DNA of 63,385 nucleotides from Fibrobacter sp. UBA4297. GTDB lineage: Bacteria > Fibrobacterota > Fibrobacteria > Fibrobacterales > Fibrobacteraceae. The notes under the pieces are model-generated. The model saw only the letters and a program-made list of their open reading frames with translations. It was not told the DNA's origin and made no database searches. A program made the translations under genes and the position numbers. Shown here piece by piece: positions 13,191 to 21,291 of this stretch (within the stretch, counting starts at the first letter, position 1; the number at the start of each line of letters is the position of its first letter). Where the stretch lies: positions 166,262 through 229,646 of the forward strand of contig NZ_DGUZ01000010.1 of NCBI RefSeq assembly GCF_002394865.1. Direction: 5' to 3'.

Positions 13191-13437
13191 GCATTTATGC
13201 GGAATGCCGAGTGTTGTCATCCCCGCCAGAGCCTGTCATTGCGCTATCGCATGACTTGTTCGCCTCGGTAATGCGAAAGCAAGCTTTCGCGCTACTCTCG
13301 GCTCCGTTGTCATCCCCGCCTACCTGTCCTCGCGCCTGTCCTCGCTTGACGGGGATGACGGGGACGAGCGGGAATCTTCATTATCCGATTAGGATTATCC
13401 AAAAAGGATAATCCTTTTTGGATAAAATTTTTTATTT
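13191..13437. repeat. Intergenic repeat mosaic with a 31-bp palindrome
   Basis: No gene is visible. The stretch has two copies of TGTCATCCCCGCC (near 13214 and 13308) and an inverse copy (GGGGATGACGG near 13351). The end at 13395-13425 is a perfect 15-bp inverted repeat around a single A (arms TTATCCAAAAAGGAT and ATCCTTTTTGGATAA). It overlaps a second perfect hairpin at 13392-13414 (GGATTATCC, loop AAAAA, GGATAATCC). The two cannot form together. The palindrome lies 12-21 nt before the next start codon. Confidence 0.6.
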
Positions 13438-13446
13438 ATGTTGTGT

Positions 13447-14442
13447 ATGAAATTTCTGCGAAATTTTTGTTTGCTGGCGGTGACGTTTGTAGCGCTCCTT
13501 TGCGGGTGTTCAGAGTCTAATGAAGATGATTTGAAAAGCGCAAAACGGTTTGAGGAATTGAAGACTCTGCCTCTGGATACTGTTCTTTCGCGTGCGTATA
13601 AATTCTACGAGCAGTTCCAGGCGACGAATGACACGCTGCTACGCGATTCCATGAACGATTACAAAAGTCATTTCATTGCAAGGTGGAAAAGGTCTACGGA
13701 TTCTCTTTGCGGAACGATTCCGGCAGATGATTCCCTGGCGGCTGATTTACGCGAAATCAATGAAGCGGTTTCGAAATATTTTTTTGAATATCATATTAAA
13801 CACATGTATTGGTTTATGCTTGATACAGCAAAGCGTGAATCCCTTCTTGGGAAGGTAGATAGTACACAAAAAGTAGAACTGACGGCGCCTGGGTGGAGAT
13901 GGGATACTAGGGAAGAAGATGAAGCGACAATTATGGGTATTCCGTTTGAAGAGGCTTTGTCGGTCTTGAAAAAGGATTCTACTAGTGTATTTAAAGTCGT
14001 TTATTTTATTCAAACGCTGCAGGTGCATTATGTTGATACTGTAGCTGCTGATATGGAGTCTTTTCAAAAGATTGATCCGTTCGATATAAAGCGGGATGAG
14101 TGGAAAGAAACGAAATCGGCCTGCATGGAAAAAACTCCGATAGGCCAGCAGGTTCTTGTTCTAAACAAGGAATATGAATCGTTGTTGAACAATTTTATGA
14201 AAACGAAAGCGCGAGGGAACCGCCGTTTTTTGATGTGGGAGATTCCCGTTTCGCCACGTTTTTGGGAAGATGATTTTTCCTTTCATTCTTACCCGACCAT
14301 AGTGAGTGCGGTATTTAACAAGAACCATGATATGGTAACCTTGAATGTGAATGATGGCTACGGCCGAGGAGGCTTATACTACCTGTCCAAGCGCTCGGGA
14401 AAATGGGAAGTCGTGATGCTCCGGGAAGGCTGGATATCGTAG
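13447..14442 (+). CDS. Lipoprotein of unknown function (paralogue of the gene at 16190)
   Basis: I do not recognise the family. From ATG 13447 the product is 331 residues; an in-frame ATG at 13438 would add MLC. It begins with a lipoprotein signal, MKFLRNFCLLAVTFVALLCG followed by C, so it is probably membrane-anchored on the periplasmic side. The body is charged. It shares long stretches with the protein at 16190-17206: KAKRFE.LK.LPLDTVL, RAYKFYEQ, DTLLRDSMNDY and a C-terminal YYLSK..GKWE. The start at 13447 matches the paralogue's start MKFLK. It converges with the GH26 gene with a 9-nt gap. Confidence 0.8.
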   Translation: MKFLRNFCLLAVTFVALLCGCSESNEDDLKSAKRFEELKTLPLDTVLSRAYKFYEQFQATNDTLLRDSMNDYKSHFIARWKRSTDSLCGTIPADDSLAADLREINEAVSKYFFEYHIKHMYWFMLDTAKRESLLGKVDSTQKVELTAPGWRWDTREEDEATIMGIPFEEALSVLKKDSTSVFKVVYFIQTLQVHYVDTVAADMESFQKIDPFDIKRDEWKETKSACMEKTPIGQQVLVLNKEYESLLNNFMKTKARGNRRFLMWEIPVSPRFWEDDFSFHSYPTIVSAVFNKNHDMVTLNVNDGYGRGGLYYLSKRSGKWEVVMLREGWIS

Positions 14443-14451
14443 AATATCGAT

Positions 14452-15381
14452 TTATCTCTTTTTGCCCTTAGAATTTGTCTTCATTTTCTTGATGCCCGTC
14501 TTCCAGGCGTTGACGGCATCTTGCGAGGTGTTGAGCGCCCAGTCGCCTTCGTAGTCTTTGCTTTGGCTGAACCACATCACGGCAAATACGCGTGAGTAGT
14601 CGGTGCGGAAATGCTCGAACATGTCGGCAATCCATTCGGCCTTGCTACCGCCTTTTTCGGAGCTGGAAATTTCGGCAATGAAGAGCGGTTTGTCGATGTT
14701 TGCGAGCGCCTTGTAGGCGTCATCGAAGACTTGCGCAAAGGACTTCCAGCTGGACCAGCTTTGACTCTTGCCCCAATTGTACCCGTCGATGGAAATGTAG
14801 TCGACGTATTCGTCACCGGGATAGTTGCCTGTGAGCGTGGCGCCTTCGCCGTGGTTCGTGACATTCGTGGTCCAGATCCATTTGACATTCTTCACGTTTT
14901 CTTCGCGGAAAATCTTGACGATGCGGCGGAAGGCTTCGGCGACATTTGCGTCGGTATTCCCGGCGCCTTTTTTGCCCACACCCCAGTCGTACCAGTCGCC
15001 GTTTGCTTCGTGGAGTGGGCGTAACCAGATTTCTTCGCTGTAGTTTCTGATGCCTTTAGCAAATTCACGGATGTAGTTGTCCGTTTTGCCGTCTACAATT
15101 TCTTGGGCGTTGTGGCCGTTCGGCATCCAGGTGACAACTAGTGTGGAGCCGTTGTCCTTGGCGATGTCTGCGTAGACTTTTACGTTGTTCCAATCGTTCA
15201 CGTCAAAGACTGCAAAATAGCTGATGAGGTCAAGCTTGCTGCCTTGCAATTCTTGGAAGGCCTGCACGTTCTCTTTTGTGGGCTGCGGGTATTGTCCGGG
15301 GCCTCCGACCCAAGCGCCGACTTGGAATGCCATCGCTGCAACAGGTGCAACGCAAAGAGACATGAAAAGCTTGTTGTTCAT
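14452..15381 (-). CDS. Secreted glycoside hydrolase family 26 (probable beta-mannanase)
   Basis: The protein is 309 residues with a Sec signal peptide (MNNKLFMSLCVAPVAAMA, cut near residue 18). RPLHEANGDWYDW places the acid/base Glu at about 125. FIAEISSSEKGG places the nucleophile Glu at about 237. Both are hallmarks of GH26 (clan GH-A), mostly endo-beta-1,4-mannanases. It is a single catalytic domain with a basic tail (KTNSKGKKR) and no carbohydrate-binding or sorting domain. It probably cuts mannan in the periplasm or outside the cell. GH26 also holds a few lichenases and xylanases, so the substrate is inferred. Confidence 0.88.
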   Translation of the reverse strand: MNNKLFMSLCVAPVAAMAFQVGAWVGGPGQYPQPTKENVQAFQELQGSKLDLISYFAVFDVNDWNNVKVYADIAKDNGSTLVVTWMPNGHNAQEIVDGKTDNYIREFAKGIRNYSEEIWLRPLHEANGDWYDWGVGKKGAGNTDANVAEAFRRIVKIFREENVKNVKWIWTTNVTNHGEGATLTGNYPGDEYVDYISIDGYNWGKSQSWSSWKSFAQVFDDAYKALANIDKPLFIAEISSSEKGGSKAEWIADMFEHFRTDYSRVFAVMWFSQSKDYEGDWALNTSQDAVNAWKTGIKKMKTNSKGKKR

Positions 15382-15558
15382 AAAGACCCCATTGAGTTTT
15401 TGTTACGCTTTAAAGATACGTTGAATGCTCTAGAAGAGCCCAGATAAAAGCGTGTAAAAAATTCAAAGTGTCGCTAGTGTTTGTGCGTTTCCAAAAAAAT
15501 GGTATTTTCAAAAAGGGGCTTTAAATTTATTGATTTGAAATAAAGTATATTCGATAAC

Positions 15559-16182
15559 ATGAAACATTTGAATTTGTCTATTGCTCTTTTATTTTCTGCA
15601 TCCGTACTGTTCCTTGGCGGTTGTGCCAAGAACCATAACGATATCATTCTTCATAAGACAACGTCTTTTTGGACGGGGAGCCCGGTGATTAAATTGGATG
15701 TCCCGTATCCTGAACCGCTCACTTTTGAACTCCCGTCTGCTGAATGGACTCCTCTTAAAATTCAAAAGAAGGAAGGTGTAAATACGCGGGTCGAGCTTGC
15801 AGAAGGTGTGGCCGATTCGTATGTGAAGGTGGCGATTGATGGTCAGACTAAGAGCTTGTTCGAAAGTCTTGAAACTGAAAGCGGTGTGGATTTTGGCCAG
15901 TCGGATTCGCTGATTCTCGTGGGGCTTTTCGATCATTACAAGACGATGACGAAAGCTGAAAATTCCGATAAGCCGATTCAGTATAGCGAGACAAAATTCG
16001 AAAGGCAGGATGGCGATGCGTTTGCTTGGATGGTGACTTCAAATGGCTCTTATGGTGTCGCGTATGCGGTGCTCATGACGAAGAACAATAACTATTTCAC
16101 GATTGAAGTCAATCAGAAAAATCGCATAACGGATATCGAAAAAATTTTGTTGGATATTGTGAAGAGCCATAAGACGTACTAG
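15559..16182 (+). CDS. Lipoprotein of unknown function
   Basis: This 207-residue protein has a clear lipobox (SASVLFLGGC, Cys22). The body has no recognised domain. It looks like a small periplasmic mixed alpha/beta protein that ends TDIEKILLDIVKSHKTY. It lies 7 nt before the lipoprotein at 16190, so the two are probably cotranscribed. It diverges from the GH26 gene across a 177-nt AT-rich spacer that should hold both promoters. Confidence 0.8.
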   Translation: MKHLNLSIALLFSASVLFLGGCAKNHNDIILHKTTSFWTGSPVIKLDVPYPEPLTFELPSAEWTPLKIQKKEGVNTRVELAEGVADSYVKVAIDGQTKSLFESLETESGVDFGQSDSLILVGLFDHYKTMTKAENSDKPIQYSETKFERQDGDAFAWMVTSNGSYGVAYAVLMTKNNNYFTIEVNQKNRITDIEKILLDIVKSHKTY

Positions 16183-16189
16183 GCGTTAA

Positions 16190-17206
16190 ATGATGAAATT
16201 TTTGAAATTGTGTTGGCTGCCGTTTTTATTGATAGCGTTGTTCCTTGTCGGGTGCTCGCGGACCAATGAAGATGAAGTGCGAAAAGCAAAACGCTTTGAG
16301 GCGTTGAAGGGACTGCCATTGGACACGGTCCTTACGCGTGCGTATAAATTTTACGAGCAGTATAAGGCGACGGGTGATACGCTGTTGCGCGATTCCATGA
16401 ACGATTACAGGGACCACTTTTTTGCGAGATGGGAATTGACTTCGGATTCTCTCTGCGGGACGGTTGCGCCGGACGATTCTTTGGCGATGGAATTACGCGA
16501 AATCTATAAAGTTGTAATGGAGCTTTATACTAAAGATACCTATTGGCATACGCTTGATAAGGAAAAGCGCGAATCCCTTATGAAAAAAGATAGTGTACCC
16601 TTAATAGAACTTACTGAACCTAGTGGCAATCTGAAAGATTTGGAGGACAATACATATTTGATAAATGCGGTGATTGCGGATATCCCGCTTAAAGAGGCTG
16701 TGTCTGGCTTGAAAAAGGCTTATAGCATATATGATAGTATTTACTTTGTTCAGAGAATGAACGTGATGTATTTTGACACGTCTGCTTCTGATACGAATGA
16801 AATGGATAAGATTGATATGTTCCATGCACGTCGGGATGGAAGGAAAGAAGCGAAAGTTGCCTGCATGGATAAAACACCGATGGGCCACAAGCTTCTTATT
16901 TTGAACAAAGAATATGAATCACTATTGAACGACTTTATGAATGCGAAAGTTGATTGGGAACATTGGGATTGGCCATTATGGCGGAAAATTCAATCTTTCT
17001 GGATTCCAAAGATTATTGTTGTACCGCTTTTTTGGGGTGGTTTCTTACTTGAATCGCCTCCGATTATATCTAATGCCGTATTTAACAAAAGTCACGATTT
17101 AGTAAAACTAAATGTCGGAGATGGGGATCGAGGAAGGTATTACTATTTGTCTAAGAAAAACGGAAAATGGGAATTGGTAAAGATTGAGGATGGCTGGTTT
17201 TCGTAA
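16190..17206 (+). CDS. Lipoprotein of unknown function (paralogue of the gene at 13447)
   Basis: This 338-residue protein begins MMKFLKLCWLPFLLIALFLV followed by GC, a lipobox. It is collinear with the protein at 13447-14442 along its whole length (FEALKGLPLDTVLTRAYKFY, DTLLRDSMNDYRDHFFARWE, LILNKEYESLLNDFMNAK, YYYLSKKNGKWELVKIEDGW). It differs mainly by a longer segment before the C-terminus. The two flank GH26 and another lipoprotein, so a local duplication is likely. ATG 16193 is an alternative start. Function unknown. Confidence 0.8.
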   Translation: MMKFLKLCWLPFLLIALFLVGCSRTNEDEVRKAKRFEALKGLPLDTVLTRAYKFYEQYKATGDTLLRDSMNDYRDHFFARWELTSDSLCGTVAPDDSLAMELREIYKVVMELYTKDTYWHTLDKEKRESLMKKDSVPLIELTEPSGNLKDLEDNTYLINAVIADIPLKEAVSGLKKAYSIYDSIYFVQRMNVMYFDTSASDTNEMDKIDMFHARRDGRKEAKVACMDKTPMGHKLLILNKEYESLLNDFMNAKVDWEHWDWPLWRKIQSFWIPKIIVVPLFWGGFLLESPPIISNAVFNKSHDLVKLNVGDGDRGRYYYLSKKNGKWELVKIEDGWFS

Positions 17207-17216
17207 GGACATTTTT

Positions 17217-18026
17217 ATGAAAAAGATTTTTGAAAGCTGTATTTTGGTGATTTCTATTCTTGCCGCTGGTGCTTCGGCCAAAGGACTTTATTTGGAAGGT
17301 TCTTTGGGCATCGCCAAGGCGGATTACGTGGAACAGGAACGCCCTCGCAAGTTGCAACAGGCCGATGACCATGTTGGAGAATGCCTCGACATTGAGGGTT
17401 GCGAGGATACGGGACCTAGCGGGGATTATGCTCCGCGGGACAGGGTGGAATACGTGGGCTATGGCCCAGTGCTGGATTTGAAAGTGGGGTATGGCTGGGA
17501 AAAACTGGCTGTATTTGGTGTTATTCAGGGAGCGTACACCGAAGGTTTCCATGTATTTGATTGTTATGTAATGAGTAAACCCGTGGAATACAATGGCGAC
17601 CATGAAGGTTATGCGTTCCACAATCATAGAGTGGAGTATGAAGACTATCTTCGCTATAGTGAGCTTCATTCCTTTTCAACGCGATTGTTCTTTGGGGCCG
17701 GATTTACGGTATTTCCCTTTGCAAAGAAAGAATCGCCCTTGACGGGTTTCCATGCCGGCGCATCATTCGGTTTTTCTATTATCGAGACGCAGGTAGAAGA
17801 GGAAAAGACTGGTGTTGCAGACCGGAATCATGGTGCTATTGAGATAACATCTGCCCCAAATTACAGCCTCACTTTTGATGTGGGACATACTTGGTCTGTT
17901 AACGAAAAGTGGAATATGGGTATTGCTTTGACCGCGGCGTTTGAAAATCCTGTTGAATTTGAAAAGGAATACAGCATGTTCAACCTTCATACAATTTGGG
18001 TGGGACTGCGATTCGCAATAAAGTAA
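17217..18026 (+). CDS. Probable outer-membrane beta-barrel protein, unknown function
   Basis: The ATG at 17217 is preceded by AAGGAC and gives a Sec signal (KKIFESCILVISILAAGASA) on a 269-residue protein. A longer frame from 17184 overlaps the previous gene and lacks a signal. Alternating polar and apolar strands, aromatic turns and the C-terminus LHTIWVGLRFAIK, ending in Lys rather than Phe, suggest a small outer-membrane barrel. There is no family match I can name. It lies 10 nt after the lipoprotein at 16190, so it is probably the last gene of that unit. Confidence 0.75.
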   Translation: MKKIFESCILVISILAAGASAKGLYLEGSLGIAKADYVEQERPRKLQQADDHVGECLDIEGCEDTGPSGDYAPRDRVEYVGYGPVLDLKVGYGWEKLAVFGVIQGAYTEGFHVFDCYVMSKPVEYNGDHEGYAFHNHRVEYEDYLRYSELHSFSTRLFFGAGFTVFPFAKKESPLTGFHAGASFGFSIIETQVEEEKTGVADRNHGAIEITSAPNYSLTFDVGHTWSVNEKWNMGIALTAAFENPVEFEKEYSMFNLHTIWVGLRFAIK

Positions 18027-18320
18027 TTTCACAGGATCCTTCGACTTCGCTCAGGATGACAAACTGCAATTATCTAGTAACTCATAACTAGTAACTACCG
18101 TCCTCTTCCTACTAACAACTAATCACTAAAACTTTACTGGATCCTTCCTTTGGTCGTCAGGATGACGAAGAAACGTTAACTAATGACTAACAACTAATGA
18201 CCAATGGCTAATCGCTAATCACTAAATCTTCACATTTTTTCTAACCACTAACCACTAATCACTAACCACTTTTTTATATTTAAAACACAAAAATTTTCAC
18301 TTTAACAGAAGGTTAATAAA
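18027..18320. repeat. Intergenic repeats: inverted GGATCC...GATGAC element and CTAAY tracts
   Basis: No gene is visible. 18034-18060 is the reverse complement, over 26 of 27 bases, of the element at 56039-56064. A degenerate copy lies at 18139-18166. Tracts built of roughly 7-mers ACTAAYN (ACTAACC, ACTAATC, ACTAATG, ACTAACA) fill about 18068-18130, 18175-18225 and 18241-18270. The last 50 nt hold a TATATT element and AGAAGG before the eno ATG. Confidence 0.7.
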
Positions 18321-19751
18321 ATGGCTAAAATCGCTAAAGTTTGGGCTCGTCAGATTTTGGATTCCCGTGGCAATCCGTCTCTCGAAGTCGATGTCACTCT
18401 TGACAACGGTATCGTTGGTCACGCAGCTGTTCCGAGTGGTGCTTCCACCGGTGAACGCGAAGCTTGCGAACTCCGCGACGGCGACAAGAAGACCTATCTC
18501 GGCAAGGGCACTCTCACTGCCGTGAAGAACGTCAACACCAAGATCGCTAAGAAGATCGTTGGCATGGATCCGTCCAAGCAGACTGAAGTTGATGACGCTA
18601 TGATCGAACTCGACGGCAACCGCATGCTCAAGAACACGCTCGGTGCAAACGCTATCCTCGGCGTTTCCATGGCTGTTTGCGTTGCTGCTGCTAAGGATGC
18701 TGGCCTTCCGCTTTACCAGTACATTGCTAAGCTCCATGGCACTGAAAAGCTCACCCTCCCGTGCCCGATGTGCAACGTGATCAACGGTGGTGCTCACTCT
18801 TCCGCTCCGATCGACTTCCAGGAATTCATGATCGCTCCGGTTGGCGCTAAGACTTTCTCCAAGGGTCTCCAGATGGTGACCGAAATCTTCCACGCTCTTA
18901 AGGCTGTCCTCAAGAAGGGTGGTTTCGATACGACGGTTGGTGACGAAGGTGGCTTTGCTCCGGGCGTTGCTATCAAGCCGGCTAAGAACAAGTTCGGTTA
19001 CGAAATCAAGGACGTGATGACCCTCGAAAAGGCTCTCGCTGCTTTGAAGACCGCTACTGAAAACGCTGGTTACGTTTTCGGCAAGGACATCAAGATCGCT
19101 CTTGACGTTGCTTCTTCCGAATTCTGCGACAAGGAAACTGAAAAGGAAGGCTCCAAGGCTGTTACCTACACGTTCAAGAAGAGCACCAAGAAGACCCTCA
19201 AGTCTGCTGAAATGGTCAAGCTCTATGAAAAGCTCATCGACAAGTACTCCATCTTCTCCATTGAAGACGGTCTCGATGAAGCTGACTGGGCAGGTTGGAA
19301 GGTTCTTACCGACAAGCTCGGTGGCAAGATTAACCTCGTGGGTGACGACCTGTTCGTCACGAACCCGACCATCTTCGACGAAGGCATCAAGGCTGGCATC
19401 GCTAACGCTATCCTCATCAAGGTGAACCAGGTTGGTTCTGTTTCTGAAACTCTCGCTGCTATCAAGCGCGCTCAGGTTGAAGGCTATGCTCCGATCGTTT
19501 CTCACCGTTCTGGCGAAACCGAAGACACCTTCATTGCTGACCTCGCCGTCGGTACTGCCGCTGGCCAGATCAAGACTGGTTCCCTCTCTCGTACGGACCG
19601 CGTCTGCAAGTACAACCGCCTCCTCCGCATCGAAGAAGAACTCGGCAAGGCTGCTGTCTATGCTGGCGATCCGCGCAAGGGTGCCAAGGCTTCCAAGGCT
19701 GCTCCGGCTGCCAAGAAGGCTCCGTGCAAGAAGGGTTGCAAGAAGGCCTAA
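18321..19751 (+). CDS. eno: Enolase with a Lys/Ala/Cys C-terminal extension
   Basis: Enolase converts 2-phosphoglycerate to phosphoenolpyruvate in glycolysis. The protein is 476 residues, about 45 more than usual. It has ARQILDSRGNPSLEVDV, the loop PSGASTGEREACELRDGD, metal ligands in ALDVASSEF, SIEDGLDEADWAGW and LVGDDLFVTN, the catalytic Lys (LIKVNQVGS), and SHRSGETEDTFIADLAVG. Part of the excess is an internal charged segment (KETEKEGSKAVTYTFKKSTK). The rest is the tail after GDPRKG: SKAAPAAKK then APCKKGCKKA. It is monocistronic with its own terminator. Confidence 0.96.
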   Translation: MAKIAKVWARQILDSRGNPSLEVDVTLDNGIVGHAAVPSGASTGEREACELRDGDKKTYLGKGTLTAVKNVNTKIAKKIVGMDPSKQTEVDDAMIELDGNRMLKNTLGANAILGVSMAVCVAAAKDAGLPLYQYIAKLHGTEKLTLPCPMCNVINGGAHSSAPIDFQEFMIAPVGAKTFSKGLQMVTEIFHALKAVLKKGGFDTTVGDEGGFAPGVAIKPAKNKFGYEIKDVMTLEKALAALKTATENAGYVFGKDIKIALDVASSEFCDKETEKEGSKAVTYTFKKSTKKTLKSAEMVKLYEKLIDKYSIFSIEDGLDEADWAGWKVLTDKLGGKINLVGDDLFVTNPTIFDEGIKAGIANAILIKVNQVGSVSETLAAIKRAQVEGYAPIVSHRSGETEDTFIADLAVGTAAGQIKTGSLSRTDRVCKYNRLLRIEEELGKAAVYAGDPRKGAKASKAAPAAKKAPCKKGCKKA

Positions 19752-19802
19752 TCAGGCGAGAGTCGCGACGGCGACCGTTTTTTTAGAACAAAGTATCTAA
19801 AA

Positions 19803-19832
19803 AGAGCTTCGGCGTTAAGCCGGGGCTTTTTT
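19803..19832 (+). terminator. Intrinsic terminator after eno
   Basis: AGCTTCGGC (19805-19813) pairs with GCCGGGGCT (19819-19827) with two T-G wobbles around GTTAA. Six T follow (19827-19832). Confidence 0.85.
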
Positions 19833-19860
19833 GCATTTGGCAATTTTCTTGCCCTAAAAC

Positions 19861-19889
19861 TTGAAACGTGGATAGATTCTAACTATATT
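19861..19889 (+). promoter_or_regulatory. Probable sigma-70 promoter of prs
   Basis: TTGAAA (19861-19866), a 17-nt spacer, then TATATT (19884-19889), about 40 nt before the prs start. The same TTGAAA/TTGTTT with TATATT style recurs at other promoters in this window. Confidence 0.6.
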
Positions 19890-19929
19890 TGGGGTTAAAT
19901 CAAAGCAACCCTAAATCAAGGCTAGGAAA

Positions 19930-21096
19930 ATGTCAGATCGTTTTATCGTGACCGGCAACTTTACCGATGATCCGTTTGCCATCGACATGGCTCAGTACAT
20001 CGGCCTCCGTGAAGATATCTCCGACGTGGTCTCCCTGAAGACTTTCGCCAACTCCGAATTCTGCCCCCGCTACATGCTGGATATGGACGACTTGGAACAT
20101 ATCGGCAAGCGCCTGGAAGGCAAGATTGTCTTGATTTGCTCTGTCTCTAACCATGAACGCAGCCGCAACGACTATGCGATGCGTAACTTCATCTTGGCCC
20201 GCGCCGCCAAGGATAATGGTGCAGAACAGGTCGTCCTGGTTGAACCGGACCTCTTCTACAGCGCCCAGGACCGCGGCCCGCACCGCATCGGTGAACTCGA
20301 AAAGGATCGCCCGGACATCGACCTCAAGAAGTTCGACGGCCAGGCATTCACGAGCCTCCTTTACGCCCAGCTTTTGAAGACTGCTGGTGTCGATGCCGTT
20401 GTCACCTGCCACAATCACAGCATCAAGGTGCAGAACCTCTTCAACGAAATTTTCGAAGGCAACTTCCACAACTTGATTCCGACGGACGTTTACGCCCACT
20501 ACATCAAGAATAGCAACTTTGTCCAGACCGGTAAGGACGGCAACAATCTCGTGATTGTCTCCCCGGACAAGGGTGCACGCCCGTTCATGAACGCCGTGTT
20601 CGATGCTCTCCAGCTCCCGGAATGCAAGCGCGTCGTTATGGACAAGGTCCGTACTGGCGAACGTGAAATCAGCATGACCTTCAACCCGGAACTTTCTGAC
20701 ATCAGCATCGAAGAAATCGAAGGCAAGGACGTGATCGTGTTCGACGACATGGTCCGTACCGGTACGACGATTGTGCAGTGCTGCGAACATATCAAGAAGG
20801 GTAACCCGAACCGCGTCTGCTTTGGTGTCACGCACTTCCACACCAGTGCCGAAGCCCGCGAAAAGCTCAACAGCCCGGCTATTGACGAAATCCTCACGAC
20901 CTCTACGCTCCCAGATATCATGAACCGTGACTGCCAGGGCCGCCTGAGGAAGAAGCTCACCGTGCTCAAGCTCGGCAAGTGGATTGCTCGTCACGTGATG
21001 CAGATGTACGGCATGGACGATGGCCGTTTCGAGAAGGACTTCTACAAGATCGATATGTCCTCGAAGAACCCGCGTTGGCCGCCTGCATTCTTCTAA
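19930..21096 (+). CDS. prs: Ribose-phosphate pyrophosphokinase (PRPP synthetase) family
   Basis: The protein is 388 residues against about 315 usual. The PRPP-binding loop VIVFDDMVRTGTT is clear near residue 275. Other family features are the early FANSEFCPRY segment, VSNHERSRNDY, and VIVSPDKGARP. PRPP synthetase makes PRPP from ribose-5-phosphate and ATP for nucleotide, His and Trp synthesis. The sequence is divergent from the classical class I enzyme, with a long C-terminal part ending NPRWPPAFF, so the class is uncertain. It stands alone between a promoter and a terminator. Confidence 0.85.
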   Translation: MSDRFIVTGNFTDDPFAIDMAQYIGLREDISDVVSLKTFANSEFCPRYMLDMDDLEHIGKRLEGKIVLICSVSNHERSRNDYAMRNFILARAAKDNGAEQVVLVEPDLFYSAQDRGPHRIGELEKDRPDIDLKKFDGQAFTSLLYAQLLKTAGVDAVVTCHNHSIKVQNLFNEIFEGNFHNLIPTDVYAHYIKNSNFVQTGKDGNNLVIVSPDKGARPFMNAVFDALQLPECKRVVMDKVRTGEREISMTFNPELSDISIEEIEGKDVIVFDDMVRTGTTIVQCCEHIKKGNPNRVCFGVTHFHTSAEAREKLNSPAIDEILTTSTLPDIMNRDCQGRLRKKLTVLKLGKWIARHVMQMYGMDDGRFEKDFYKIDMSSKNPRWPPAFF

Positions 21097-21117
21097 TAGA
21101 GTCTGTATATGGAAAAA

Positions 21118-21149
21118 AGTCCGGATGTCGCAAGATGTCCGGATTTTTT
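21118..21149 (+). terminator. Intrinsic terminator after prs
   Basis: TCCGGA (21120-21125) pairs with TCCGGA (21138-21143) around a 12-nt loop and is followed by six T and then another T-run. Confidence 0.75.
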
Positions 21150-21233
21150 GTTTTTTTTGAACTTTTTTCTGGAAAATTGGTTTAAATGTCGGTTTGAGGT
21201 GTTGTTTAGCTTGACATAAATATTTTCGTTGAT

Positions 21234-21261
21234 TTGAAATTTTAATAATAAAACGTATTAT
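21234..21261 (+). promoter_or_regulatory. Probable promoter of the histidine-kinase pair
   Basis: TTGAAA (21234-21239), a 16-nt spacer, then TATTAT (21256-21261), 30 nt before the ATG at 21292. A TTGACA at 21211-21216 lacks a well-spaced -10. Confidence 0.5.
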
Positions 21262-21291
21262 TTTTATAAGATAGGATATGGGAAGCAATTT

